Positions 15,870 through 24,089 are shown, counted from the first letter of the stretch. The stretch: DNA of 39,768 bases from T3SED10-47 sp046483725 (GCA_046483725.1 JAWOCQ010000099.1:1-39768); one strand, 5' to 3'. A program made the numbers and translations. Notes: a model not told the origin generated them from the sequence alone.

Positions 15870-16778
15870 TCAGCTCGTCAGTTGCTGGACACGCCGGTCC
15901 AGCACCATCTCCCCACGGAAGTCCTCCAGAGACGTGTAATACTCAACCACCGCATCCAAGGCCGCCTGGGGTACCATCCCCACGATCTCCGAACCCACCA
16001 CTGGAACTCCCCGGCGAGCCGCCTCTAGCCGAATGCACTCCAGCACACGAGGGATAGGCGACTTCTTGTAGTTGGTCAGGTTCATAGTCACCTGGACGAT
16101 CCCTCGCTCCGCGAGCTCCACACCCAGCGCCTTCACGTAGTGAAAGCCCCCCGAGGACCCCCTCACCGCGCGGGCGATCTCCTGCGCCGTTTCCAGCTCC
16201 GAGGTGCCCAGGTTCACGTTGAAGGCAATGAGAAACTCCCGCGCCCCCACCGCACAAACGCCCGCAGAGGGGTGCACACGTCGTTCGCCGAAATCCGGGC
16301 CCCAGGCCTCCTGTTGGATCTTCTCGGGAAAGCCCTCGAACTGGCCCCTACGGATATTGGCCAGGTTCCGCCGGCCTGGCTCAGCGGCCGATTCCTCATA
16401 AAGGTAAACCGGCACCTCAAACCGCTTCCATATAGCCTGCCCCAAGCGGCCGGAGAGTTCCACGCAATCGGCCATGCTCACCCCCCGGACAGGTACCACG
16501 GGGACGACGTCCACCGCCCCCATCCGAGGGTGCTCGCCCTGATGACCCCGCAGGTCGATGCGGGACACGGCCGCCCTGAAAAAGGCCAACACCGCGCGCT
16601 CTAACCCCTCCGGTTCGCTCACCATGGTGAACACGGATCGGTTATGTGCTTCATCCGAGTCCACATCCAACAGGATCACACCCTGCACACCCCGGATCGC
16701 ATCAGCGATCTCATCAATCACGTCCTGCCGTCGCCCTTCAGACACATTGGGCACGCACTCAACCAGTCTTTCCCACAT
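15870..16778 (-). CDS. ftcD: Glutamate formimidoyltransferase (FtcD N-terminal type)
   Basis: 302-aa enzyme moving the formimino group from N-formiminoglutamate to tetrahydrofolate (the last step of histidine breakdown), or making 5-formimino-THF-linked one-carbon units. It matches the transferase half of FtcD throughout: ECVPNVSEGR at the N-terminus, HNRSVFTM, HQGEHPRMGAVDVVPVVP, the GRRNLANIRRGQFEG segment, FNVNLGT and QVTMNLTNY. No cyclodeaminase domain is attached, as in many bacteria. ATG at 16778 with GGAGAGGA site. It overlaps fabZ by 20 nt and abuts murD, so it is fully embedded in the envelope operon although no hut genes are near. Confidence 0.93.
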   Translation of the reverse strand: MWERLVECVPNVSEGRRQDVIDEIADAIRGVQGVILLDVDSDEAHNRSVFTMVSEPEGLERAVLAFFRAAVSRIDLRGHQGEHPRMGAVDVVPVVPVRGVSMADCVELSGRLGQAIWKRFEVPVYLYEESAAEPGRRNLANIRRGQFEGFPEKIQQEAWGPDFGERRVHPSAGVCAVGAREFLIAFNVNLGTSELETAQEIARAVRGSSGGFHYVKALGVELAERGIVQVTMNLTNYKKSPIPRVLECIRLEAARRGVPVVGSEIVGMVPQAALDAVVEYYTSLEDFRGEMVLDRRVQQLTS

Positions 16779-17202
16779 CTTCCTCTCCGCGTTCTCCGTG
16801 CTCCATCAACAAGATCAGCGCCTCGGCCACCCTCGCCCCGTCCACCTCGGCCCGCACTTCCGCCCGGAGGAGCGGTCCCCGTCTCTTCTGTAGCACCGCG
16901 CGGTATGTCACCACATCGCCGGGCACTACTCGTCGGTGAAACCGGGCACGCTCCACACCCGCCAGCCAAACAAACAATCCCTCCTCCATTAGCAATCCCG
17001 CCGTCTGGGCCATCCCTTCCACCAACATGGTGCCGGGCATGACCGAAGGGTACGGAGGACGGAAATGGCCCTGGAAGAAGGGCTCGTTCACCGTAACACA
17101 CTTGCGGGCCGTCACCTCGCCCTGCCCCTGGGCCGTTACCCGATCGATCATTAGATATGGGTAGCCCAACGGAATCCGGCGCTTCAGGGCCTCGATGTCC
17201 AA
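16759..17202 (-). CDS. fabZ: 3-hydroxyacyl-ACP dehydratase FabZ
   Basis: 147-aa hot-dog-fold enzyme dehydrating (3R)-hydroxyacyl-ACP in fatty-acid elongation. Catalytic H46 lies in FFQGHF and E62 in MLVEGMAQ, close to the usual His49/Glu63. The linking loop HFRPPYPSVMPG is two residues longer than the common HFPxxPVMPG. Start is TTG at 17202 with AGGA that overlaps the skp stop; no ATG is available. In proteobacteria fabZ follows lpxD after skp; here lpxD and lpxA are absent. Confidence 0.93.
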   Translation of the reverse strand: MDIEALKRRIPLGYPYLMIDRVTAQGQGEVTARKCVTVNEPFFQGHFRPPYPSVMPGTMLVEGMAQTAGLLMEEGLFVWLAGVERARFHRRVVPGDVVTYRAVLQKRRGPLLRAEVRAEVDGARVAEALILLMEHGERGEEDVGKTG

Positions 17203-17211
17203 CGCTAGTTC

Positions 17212-17979
17212 CTAGGAACCCGCAAACAGCTCTTCCAGCAGCGGCCTTACCTCCCCGGAAATGTCGGCCACCGTGTCCTCGTCCCAGTACACGACGACCT
17301 CCTTCTTCCGCAAGGCCAGATCATACCCCTCGTCGCGCGCCACCTGTTGCGATACCTCCACGATCTTCTGCGCCGCCGCTTGAGTCAAGATCTGATCGAT
17401 CTGCTGGGTCGCAGAATTTACTGCCTGCAGCTGTGACATGTACCCCTCGGGGTCCAGCACACCTGCGCGAGCCTGTTCCAGAAGCCTCTCCATCTCGGCA
17501 TCCAGTGGCTCCGCCTGTCGCTTTATCTCCTGCAGCTGCCCCCTCATTCCCTCGAACCCGTCCGAGGCCAGCATCTTGTCGAGCATCGATAGGTTCACCT
17601 GCAGCTCCGCCTGGAGGACTTCGGTCTGCGTAATAAGGTACTGCTCTTGATACTCTCCCTCGGCCAGCTCGCCTTCGCCGTACCTCTGCCGCAGAACAAG
17701 TAGCTCCTGCTGCTTTTCCTCTCTAAGCTCCCGTTCGGCGGCCACCTGGGGGATGAATACATCCATGAACAGCCCCTCCGCATCCACAAAGGAAACGCGC
17801 GGTCCGGCAGCGACTTCCATAGCCTCCAGCTCGTCAATCCTTGACTCCAGGGCGCTTACCTCAGTGGAAAGCGCCGGATCAGCGCCGTCCCCGCCGATGA
17901 TCATCCCGCCCAGGATCCCTCCTACCAGCCCCAGGCCCACTGCACCCAGGAGCACTAACACTACCGTGTTTGTCTTCAT
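17212..17979 (-). CDS. skp: Skp/OmpH-family periplasmic chaperone-like protein
   Basis: 255-aa exported or membrane-anchored protein. An N-terminal hydrophobic segment (VVLVLLGAVGLGLVGGILGGMII) without a clear cleavage site is followed by long Glu/Gln/Leu-rich helices, predicted coiled coil at about residues 40-60 and 80-215. This pattern and the place directly after bamA match OmpH/Skp, the trimeric holdase for outer-membrane proteins. It is longer than E. coli Skp (161 aa). Strong AGGAGG site, 36 nt after the bamA stop. The assignment leans on context plus coiled-coil layout, so a different helical envelope protein is possible. Confidence 0.72.
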   Translation of the reverse strand: MKTNTVVLVLLGAVGLGLVGGILGGMIIGGDGADPALSTEVSALESRIDELEAMEVAAGPRVSFVDAEGLFMDVFIPQVAAERELREEKQQELLVLRQRYGEGELAEGEYQEQYLITQTEVLQAELQVNLSMLDKMLASDGFEGMRGQLQEIKRQAEPLDAEMERLLEQARAGVLDPEGYMSQLQAVNSATQQIDQILTQAAAQKIVEVSQQVARDEGYDLALRKKEVVVYWDEDTVADISGEVRPLLEELFAGS

Positions 17980-18015
17980 CTCACTCTCCTCCTTCTAGTG
18001 TTAGACCACATAGTA

Positions 18016-20148
18016 TCAGAACATCGGCTGCATACCGAACTCGAACATCGGAACCCACGAGGGCTCCCGATCATCCGGCCAGGCCATGGCCAGCCGCACG
18101 AACATCCCCGCGACTTGCCCCGAGAGCTCTACTCCCAAGGAGGAAACGGCGTGCGGTGTATCCAACGCCGTTCCCACATCCCAGAAACCAGCCAGGGCGA
18201 ACCCCGGCGCCAATTCGAACCGGAGCTCGGTGTTCAGCAATGCCACGCCCTCCACAGTTATTGCCGTGGCCCCCCGGACAGTGTCCACCCCTCCCAAGGG
18301 GAACCTGTAGCGGGAGGGAAGATCCCATCCGGTTCGCACCATCAACCGCTGGGCCAAGGCAGCACGGCCTTCCCATAGGCGCGTATCCACGTCCAATGGG
18401 CAGTAGCGGGAAAGCGCCCCTCGGAAGGAAACGTACTCCGCTCCCGGAGCGAACGTCCCCGCCTTCTCCACAGAAATGCTCATGTGCTGCCCCCGGCGAG
18501 GGAAGATAGGGCTGTCCCGATCGCTGAAGGTTAGCCCTGTTCGGACGGCAGTACGCGGCTCAAGCGGATCCCCCTCGTCCACAGCCCATGAGCGCTCACT
18601 GAGCAAGGTAGTGCGCAAGCTCCAGTAGGGGGCGAGGGGATAGGACAACATGAACTCGCCTCCCAGTGTCACGGCACCACCCTCTTCCCGACGGTACAGA
18701 TCCGTCTCCACCACATCGTACGCCGCGAAGGCATGGCCCCGGTACCCCAAGCTCCAGGTGGTAGCACCGGTCCCGGAAAGACCTCGCTCCACAGAGAGAG
18801 AAACATCCTGGGCCGTTCCCATTATGTTTTTCTGAGCATACTCCACGTTGCCCACGATGCCTTTTTGCTGCGGAGAGTAAGTCATAGAACCGCGAATATG
18901 CCCCAGCCTCTCGAGCTCGGTTACCTTTACTGTCAAAGACACTGCATCCTCAGCCCACTCGGGCTCCACCTGGACGTCGGAAAAGTAGCCCAGGGCCATC
19001 AGGCTTTGCCTGGCCCGTGAGAGCCGTGCTTCAGTGAGGAACTCTCCCTCCCTGAGGTCCAGTACCCCGCTGATTACGTGCTCAGAGGTGCGTGTGTTTC
19101 CTGTGACCGTTATATCCCCCAGCTTGCCCTCGTGCAGCTTGATGTGCAGAAGCTCATCCTCCAGCTCCCCTTCCATGGTCAGCATGAGGTACCCCTCCCG
19201 GCGGTAGTAGTCGTGCACCGGGGCAAGCGCCTGCAAGACCTCGTAGTTGGTCACCTCACCGGAGGGAAGCCCCCTCACGCGTCCCGCCACTTGCTCAAAC
19301 GACAGCGCCTCCACCCCGGAAAGGGTTATGTCGGAGACGACCGCAGGCTCGGCCAACACTATGTTTTCCTCAAGTTCCCAGCGTAGCCATACGCCGTCCT
19401 CCCCGGGCTCAAGTTCCACGTCCACATGAGAGAAGTAGACCGAGCGCTGAAGCGCCCCTAGCGACTCCTGGATCTCGGACAGCCGCCCCACCCGGCCTTC
19501 GGGGACATCGACAAGGCCCAGCGCCTGTTCCTCGGGCACGGTCTCCAGTCCGCTGAACCGGTACCCAAGCACGGGAAGCTCCTGTATCTCAATCACCAGC
19601 TCCTCGCCGGGGATCACTTCCCCAACTTGCACCGTGACCAAATCACGCTCACGATAGGTCTCCAGGACCTCCTCCAGCGCCGTGCTCAGCTTCGCAGCAT
19701 TGAGTACCCGTCCCTGGCTAATGCCATGGTCCCGCAGGATGGATCGGATTCTGCTCTCGGCAACGCGTGGTCCCTCCGCAAACCAACTCCACAGGACCGC
19801 CCACAGTGTACCGGTTTCCACCTCAGGCACCCCGAGCAACGTGACGCGCTCGATCACTGGATGTTCCACCACAGCGAACCGAGCCACGAGCTGGTCGTCC
19901 ACCACCTCCATGTCCGGAACCACCTGGCTGAAATAGCCCATCTCCTCTATATTCTGTGCAGCACGGCGGATCCGAGAGGCATCTACCGGCTCACCTTCCT
20001 CCAGCCCGGACGCAGCTATGATCTCCTGCTGCGATATGTTCTCGTTTCCCGTTACCTCCACCCGCAACAGGGGCAGGGCCTCACGGGCCCAGGCCGACGT
20101 GGTCCCACACAGCACAACCAAGACAAAAACCGCCAGGAAGCGCCTCAC
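18016..20148 (-). CDS. bamA: Outer membrane protein assembly factor BamA (Omp85)
   Basis: 710-aa outer-membrane insertase. Residues 1-21 are a signal peptide ending in SAWA. Five POTRA repeats follow, each with the GN/G start and YFS(D/Q/H)V end (for example VTGNENISQQEI ... MGYFSQV; VTGNTRTSEHVI ... LGYFSDV), to about residue 410. The rest is a 16-strand barrel with the DTVRGA version of the loop-6 VRGF/Y motif and a C-terminal Phe. GTG start at 20148 with GAGGAGGGG. It is first in the 13.4-kb envelope cluster and proves a diderm cell plan. Confidence 0.95.
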   Translation of the reverse strand: MRRFLAVFVLVVLCGTTSAWAREALPLLRVEVTGNENISQQEIIAASGLEEGEPVDASRIRRAAQNIEEMGYFSQVVPDMEVVDDQLVARFAVVEHPVIERVTLLGVPEVETGTLWAVLWSWFAEGPRVAESRIRSILRDHGISQGRVLNAAKLSTALEEVLETYRERDLVTVQVGEVIPGEELVIEIQELPVLGYRFSGLETVPEEQALGLVDVPEGRVGRLSEIQESLGALQRSVYFSHVDVELEPGEDGVWLRWELEENIVLAEPAVVSDITLSGVEALSFEQVAGRVRGLPSGEVTNYEVLQALAPVHDYYRREGYLMLTMEGELEDELLHIKLHEGKLGDITVTGNTRTSEHVISGVLDLREGEFLTEARLSRARQSLMALGYFSDVQVEPEWAEDAVSLTVKVTELERLGHIRGSMTYSPQQKGIVGNVEYAQKNIMGTAQDVSLSVERGLSGTGATTWSLGYRGHAFAAYDVVETDLYRREEGGAVTLGGEFMLSYPLAPYWSLRTTLLSERSWAVDEGDPLEPRTAVRTGLTFSDRDSPIFPRRGQHMSISVEKAGTFAPGAEYVSFRGALSRYCPLDVDTRLWEGRAALAQRLMVRTGWDLPSRYRFPLGGVDTVRGATAITVEGVALLNTELRFELAPGFALAGFWDVGTALDTPHAVSSLGVELSGQVAGMFVRLAMAWPDDREPSWVPMFEFGMQPMF

Positions 20149-20207
20149 GGCATCCCCTCCTCATGCGTTCCACTCGGGGAACGCCATCCGAAGTCTCTTT
20201 CCGACAT

Positions 20208-20213
20208 GATATA
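20208..20213 (-). promoter_or_regulatory. Likely -10 box of the envelope/division cluster
   Basis: TATATC on the minus strand about 60 nt before the bamA GTG, followed by the leader containing GAGGAGGGG. A -35 match is poor (TTCGTT 18 nt upstream). Confidence 0.35.
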
Positions 20214-20338
20214 CTACCGCCACTAGCCCGCAACGAAGCCGGGTTTCGACAATAACACCGTGCGCAGCGCTGGACTAGGTTGGGCACCAGGCGTGCACTC
20301 CATGTGAAGGGGATGTGGAGACACAGCGGAGACCGGAC

Positions 20339-20404
20339 TCACGCGGCCACGCCTGCCTCCTCGCCTGCGCGGTACTGCAGACCTTCAGCAAGATGTTGGG
20401 CGTC
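20339..20404 (-). pseudogene. Fragment matching the 3' end of comM
   Basis: On the minus strand this stretch reads DAQHLAEGLQYRAGEEAG then VAA-stop. The intact comM ends DAQHLAEALQYRASEEAG then VHR-stop. At DNA level 20348-20404 differs from 22226-22282 at only 3 positions. The frame upstream diverges from ComM at once and soon meets a stop, so only the tail is present. Confidence 0.75.
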
Positions 20405-20595
20405 GAGTCGGTCAATCGCCTGTCGGCAAACGATGCACAGTAGTCGATGGTTACTCGCCGCTAGAAGCAACCCATTCCCCTTGAACCCTTACAGCCCTCC
20501 AGGTAAGCGGCGGCGCCACCACGTCAGTATGCCCCCCGGCTACCTCACATCTACTGCCTGACCCTCCCAGCGGTCAAGCAGCCAAGGCAGGTCAG

Positions 20596-20623
20596 AAGGG
20601 GCGCCGTCAATGCGGCGCCCCTT
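20596..20623 (-). terminator. Rho-independent-like terminator of the secreted-protein gene
   Basis: Perfect 11-bp stem AAGGGGCGCCG / CGGCGCCCCTT with a 6-nt loop, 13 nt after the stop at 20636. Very GC-rich; only a short T run follows, but both arms make it bidirectional in principle. Confidence 0.75.
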
Positions 20624-20635
20624 CCCAACGTGGAT

Positions 20636-21529
20636 TCAGTTGGACAGAGACAGGACGTAGGGCATTGGCGGCCCTGTGTCCCATTTCACGATAAGCACGA
20701 AAAAAAGGTTGCCCGTAACTGGGGCGTCCCCCAAAGAGGTGAGAGGTTGGAAGGCCTGTGGTCGGTCTACCGTGACAGAGAGGCCTCCTGTGGGGGGGGA
20801 CCATGCCATCGCTGTGTTCCAGAAGTTCGGCACGGGCACAACCCACAACCAGATGAACGCGTTCGGCCTATCGTGGGTGACGGAAGCCCTTAGGGAAGGA
20901 GTGGCCGTGACCCACACGGCGCTGAACGAAAGCCCCGAGGCGAAAGCCCTGACGAGGATCGGGTCATCAGCGTCGCCAAGCTTGGGTTGATCCTCAGAGC
21001 CTTGTACCTCCCCTGTGGCACCTGCTACTTCCAAGGCGGTCACGATCTGGTCGGGACTCATCCCCGCTGAAATTCCGGGCCTCGGCATCCCAGGGGGAAG
21101 CTCAGGGCCCTCCGGCCCAGGCCCAGGTCCCGGCCCAGGCCCAGGCTCTTCCTCCACCACTGCGCGAACCCAGCCACAATCGTATCGCTCCTCCCGTCCC
21201 ACGGGGACGGTCACCTCGAATGCCCGCTCCCCAACACTCCCCTGAACCTGGACTTCAGTAGGAGTCGCGGTGAGCTCCGCCTGGAAATCCCGACTGGTCT
21301 CCATCCGGATGGTGGTTTGCGTCAGCTGCACCATTAGGGGGACCACATTGCGCACCCATATGATCCGGTTTACCGTTACACCCTCCCTGCAGGTGTCGTT
21401 TCGGACTGTCACCCTTGCTTCAATGGGGTCCGCGTCACTCGATGCCTGGGACTGAGCTTGGGCAAAGGTCGGGACAAGGACAAGAAGGAGAAGAAGGCTC
21501 ATCGCCAAAGCACACTTACGTAGATACAT
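20636..21529 (-). CDS. Secreted two-domain protein with Gly-Pro repeat linker
   Basis: 297-aa exported protein of unrecognised family. ATG at 21529 has GGAGG 7 nt upstream; a longer frame to 21598 lacks a site. Residues 1-25 are a signal peptide (SLLLLLVLVPTFAQAQ). Residues about 30-130 are a beta-rich domain with two cysteines (NDTCREG, RYDCGW) that could form a disulfide. A PGPGPGPGPGP linker joins this to a Pro/Gly-rich hinge and a second beta-rich domain (about 175-297, with WLWVVPVPNFWNT and SVTVDRPQAF). Paired 'V..DRP.AF' phrases (THDRPNAFIW, TVDRPQAFQP) suggest an internal repeat. A strong terminator follows. It could be a cell-surface or periplasmic structural protein; no catalytic motif seen. 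Confidence 0.75.
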   Translation of the reverse strand: MYLRKCALAMSLLLLLVLVPTFAQAQSQASSDADPIEARVTVRNDTCREGVTVNRIIWVRNVVPLMVQLTQTTIRMETSRDFQAELTATPTEVQVQGSVGERAFEVTVPVGREERYDCGWVRAVVEEEPGPGPGPGPGPEGPELPPGMPRPGISAGMSPDQIVTALEVAGATGEVQGSEDQPKLGDADDPILVRAFASGLSFSAVWVTATPSLRASVTHDRPNAFIWLWVVPVPNFWNTAMAWSPPTGGLSVTVDRPQAFQPLTSLGDAPVTGNLFFVLIVKWDTGPPMPYVLSLSN

Positions 21530-22216
21530 AATTATACCTCCATATTCCTCTTCAGGATAAAACTGATGTTGAACCCCAACTACTCCCGAAAAAAGCATAA
21601 CGCTCGATCACTGGGCCGCACCTTTTCAACACGTAGCCTAGCCCCATGCTCTCCAATGAGACATCTACCTTAGGGAGAAGTCGGTTCCTGCGATCTTTAG
21701 GCGGTTGCTTTCTGGCGCGATCACCTCCTGCCGAGCCCGAGGTTTAGGGGCTAAGCCAATCGCAACACCTTGCTCATCACAGCAAGAACAGGGCCCAGTT
21801 GCGCGCCTGGTGCAAGAGCGCGGTTCCGTCAAAGCCCAAATCATCATACCATACCGCACACGATTTAACGCACAATCCTCTGCTATCGGGCATTATAGGG
21901 TCTTGACAACCGGGTTCGGGGGTTAGGAAGCGCAAACAGTAGCACAAATCTCCCCTTCCTAGTCCCCCTGGTGCACCAAGGTCTGAGATTTGACACAGAA
22001 GCCTTTCACTGGTATGTGGGTTTTGCACGCATCACCTGGTTCGCATTTCCGTATCGCCGAACGAACAACAAGCTTGAAGCTATTGCCCAGGAATCCTTCT
22101 CGATCAAGCTTAGCTCATATCTGCCGAATCAGTTCCCAGACCCCCTTGTTCTCTCAGAGCTCCGGGCAGTGCTCCCCCTTCTCAAGGCAGGAGTGCGAGC
22201 TCCCTGGAGGCCGTGC
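21530..22216. other. Gene-free interval between the secreted-protein gene and comM
   Basis: 687 bp with only short unsupported open frames. It contains TATAAT on the minus strand near 21892-21897 and an 8-bp inverted repeat AAGCTTGA/TCAAGCTT near 22070 and 22107. No RNA gene recognised. Possibly decayed sequence. Confidence 0.4.
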
Positions 22217-23746
22217 TCACCTGTGCACGCCTGCCTCCTCGCTTGCGCGGTACTGCAGAGCTTCAGCAAGATGCTGGGCGTCGATCGTCTCCGCCCCATC
22301 GAGGTCGGCCACCGTGCGGGCCACCTTCAGCGTGCGGGCGTATCCCCGCCCGGTCAGCCCGAAGTGATCCACCGCCCGCTCCAGGAGCTGCCGCGCCTCC
22401 CGGGTCAGCTTGCACTCCTTCCTCACCGTGCCCGGCCCCAGATGCGCGTTGGTCCGGCCTTCTCCACCCAGACGCTCCGCCTGACGCCGGCGAGCAGCGG
22501 CCACCCTCGCCCGCACCGCCTGCGATGGCTCCGCCTCCCCTTCCCCCAAAAGCTCTTCCCGGGTCAGCCGCGGCACGGGCACGAAAAGATCCATCCTATC
22601 CAAGAATGGCCCCGACAGGCGCTTGCGGTACTGCTCCACCTCATGCGGGCGGCAGCGGCATTCCCGGATGGGGTCGCCCAAGTGACCACACGGACAAGGA
22701 TTCATCGCTCCCGCCAAGATCACCGACGCGGGAAACGTCACGTTCACCCCGCTGCGGGTCACGTTGATCCACCCTTCCTCGAGCGGCTGCCGTAGCGCCT
22801 CCAGCACCCTCCGGGGGAACTCCGGAAGCTCGTCCAAAAACAGCACTCCCCGGTGGGCCAGCGTGACCTCCCCGGGCACTGGAACACCGCGACCACCCCC
22901 GACCATCCCCGCGTAGGAGATTGTGTGATGGGGATCGCGAAACGGCCGCCAGCGCATGAGCGGCCGCTCGGGAGAAAGCAGCCCGGCCACCGAGTGGATG
23001 CGTGAGACCTCCAACGCTTCCTCCAGCAAAAGCTCGGGCAGAACACCCGGAAAGCACCGCGCCAGGAGCGATTTGCCTGCCCCGGGTGGTCCGACAAACA
23101 GCAGATTGTGCCCGCCGGCAGCGGCGATCTCCAGGGCCCGCCGAGCGTGCTCCTGCCCGCGGACGACGCTCAAGTCCACAACCGACGGCGGAGGATCCGC
23201 AGGGGGAACCTTTCGCTGCTCCGGTTCCAGTTCCTCCTCGCCGCGCAGGAAGCGCACAACGTCCTCCAAGGTGCTTGCAGGATAAACGGTGAGCCCCTCC
23301 ACAAGCGCCGCTTCGGCGGCGGACTCCCGGGGCACAATCATCTCCCCCACTGCCGCCTTGTCCACAGCCAGCGCCACCGCCAGCACCCCGCGGACGGAGC
23401 GCAAAGAACCATCCAGGCCCAGCTCCCCGTGATACGCGTAGCGCTCAGCGCTTGCCGGCGGCACCATCCCGGCCGCCGCCAGCAGGGCCACAGCCAAGGC
23501 CAGATCAAGGCCCGCCCCCTCTTTGCGCAGGTCGGCTGGAGCAAGGTTCGCCGTTATCTTGCCCTCCGGCAGGCGCAGCCCTGCGTTGCGCAACGCGGAG
23601 CGAACTCTCTCCCGGGCCTCGGAGACTTCCTTTTCCGCGAGGCCGACGATGGAAAACGAAGGGTATCCTGCGCCGGAGTCGCACTGTACCTCCACGAGCC
23701 GAGCTTCCACGCCATACGGCGTGGCGCTAACGGTCTTGGCGAACAT
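22217..23746 (-). CDS. comM: ComM/YifB-family AAA+ Mg-chelatase-like ATPase
   Basis: 509-aa protein. An N-terminal Lon-protease-like S5 fold domain (VEARLVEVQCDSGAGYPSF, then KITANLAPADLRKEG) is followed by an AAA+ module with Walker A GPPGAGKS (219-226), Walker B VLFLDELPE and sensor AGAMNPCPCG, a Cys-rich loop (CPCGHLGDP, ECRCRP) and a C-terminal Mg-chelatase domain. In naturally competent bacteria ComM is a hexameric helicase aiding branch migration during transformation; outside them its role is less clear. It overlaps yraN by 20 nt, the classic yraN-comM pairing. Its 3' end is duplicated near 20.34 kb. Confidence 0.93.
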   Translation of the reverse strand: MFAKTVSATPYGVEARLVEVQCDSGAGYPSFSIVGLAEKEVSEARERVRSALRNAGLRLPEGKITANLAPADLRKEGAGLDLALAVALLAAAGMVPPASAERYAYHGELGLDGSLRSVRGVLAVALAVDKAAVGEMIVPRESAAEAALVEGLTVYPASTLEDVVRFLRGEEELEPEQRKVPPADPPPSVVDLSVVRGQEHARRALEIAAAGGHNLLFVGPPGAGKSLLARCFPGVLPELLLEEALEVSRIHSVAGLLSPERPLMRWRPFRDPHHTISYAGMVGGGRGVPVPGEVTLAHRGVLFLDELPEFPRRVLEALRQPLEEGWINVTRSGVNVTFPASVILAGAMNPCPCGHLGDPIRECRCRPHEVEQYRKRLSGPFLDRMDLFVPVPRLTREELLGEGEAEPSQAVRARVAAARRRQAERLGGEGRTNAHLGPGTVRKECKLTREARQLLERAVDHFGLTGRGYARTLKVARTVADLDGAETIDAQHLAEALQYRASEEAGVHR

Positions 23747-24080
23747 CCTGTTCGGAGAATGCGTTCCGGAAGTGGCGGATGCCGTCGGGGCTCACTGCCA
23801 CCACGTCAAACCGTACCGGAAACGGGGGATCAATCGTGCCCAGATAGAGATGCGCCGCCCGCCACAGGCGACGGAGCTTCGATCGAGACAGCGACTCCTC
23901 AGGGGCTCCATAACGTGTTCCGGTTCGGCTCCGTACCTCAACGAACACCAGCGTGGGTCCATCCAGGGCCACAATGTCCACCTCGCCGGATCGGCACCAC
24001 CAGTTGCGGGCCACAATCTCCATCCCCTGCTCTTTCAGATGCAAACAGGCATACTCCTCCGCTGTACTACCTTTGTTCAT
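23727..24080 (-). CDS. yraN: UPF0102 (YraN) family endonuclease-like protein
   Basis: 117-aa restriction-endonuclease-fold protein. Conserved core: GSTAEEYACLHLKEQG, ILxRNW-type strand (IVARNWWCRSGEVDIVALDG) and FVEVRSR, where GE(V)DIV and EV(R)xR supply the PD-(D/E)XK-like acidic residues. The function in cells is not settled; it is often next to comM or rnhB. ATG at 24080 lacks a ribosome site but has TATGAT 9 nt upstream. Divergent from mtaD. Confidence 0.9.
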   Translation of the reverse strand: MNKGSTAEEYACLHLKEQGMEIVARNWWCRSGEVDIVALDGPTLVFVEVRSRTGTRYGAPEESLSRSKLRRLWRAAHLYLGTIDPPFPVRFDVVAVSPDGIRHFRNAFSEQDVRQDR

Positions 24081-24089
24081 GCTCTACCC

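Larger units (their letters stand above)
20149..20635. other. Gene-poor interval upstream of bamA
   Basis: 487 bp holding the bamA leader, a comM tail fragment (20339-20404) and the terminator of the secreted-protein gene. No intact gene seen. Confidence 0.5.

Noticed and set aside
21665..21926. Short open frames on both strands between the secreted-protein gene and comM
   Set aside because: No ribosome sites and Arg/Cys/Pro-rich translations; not supportable as genes.
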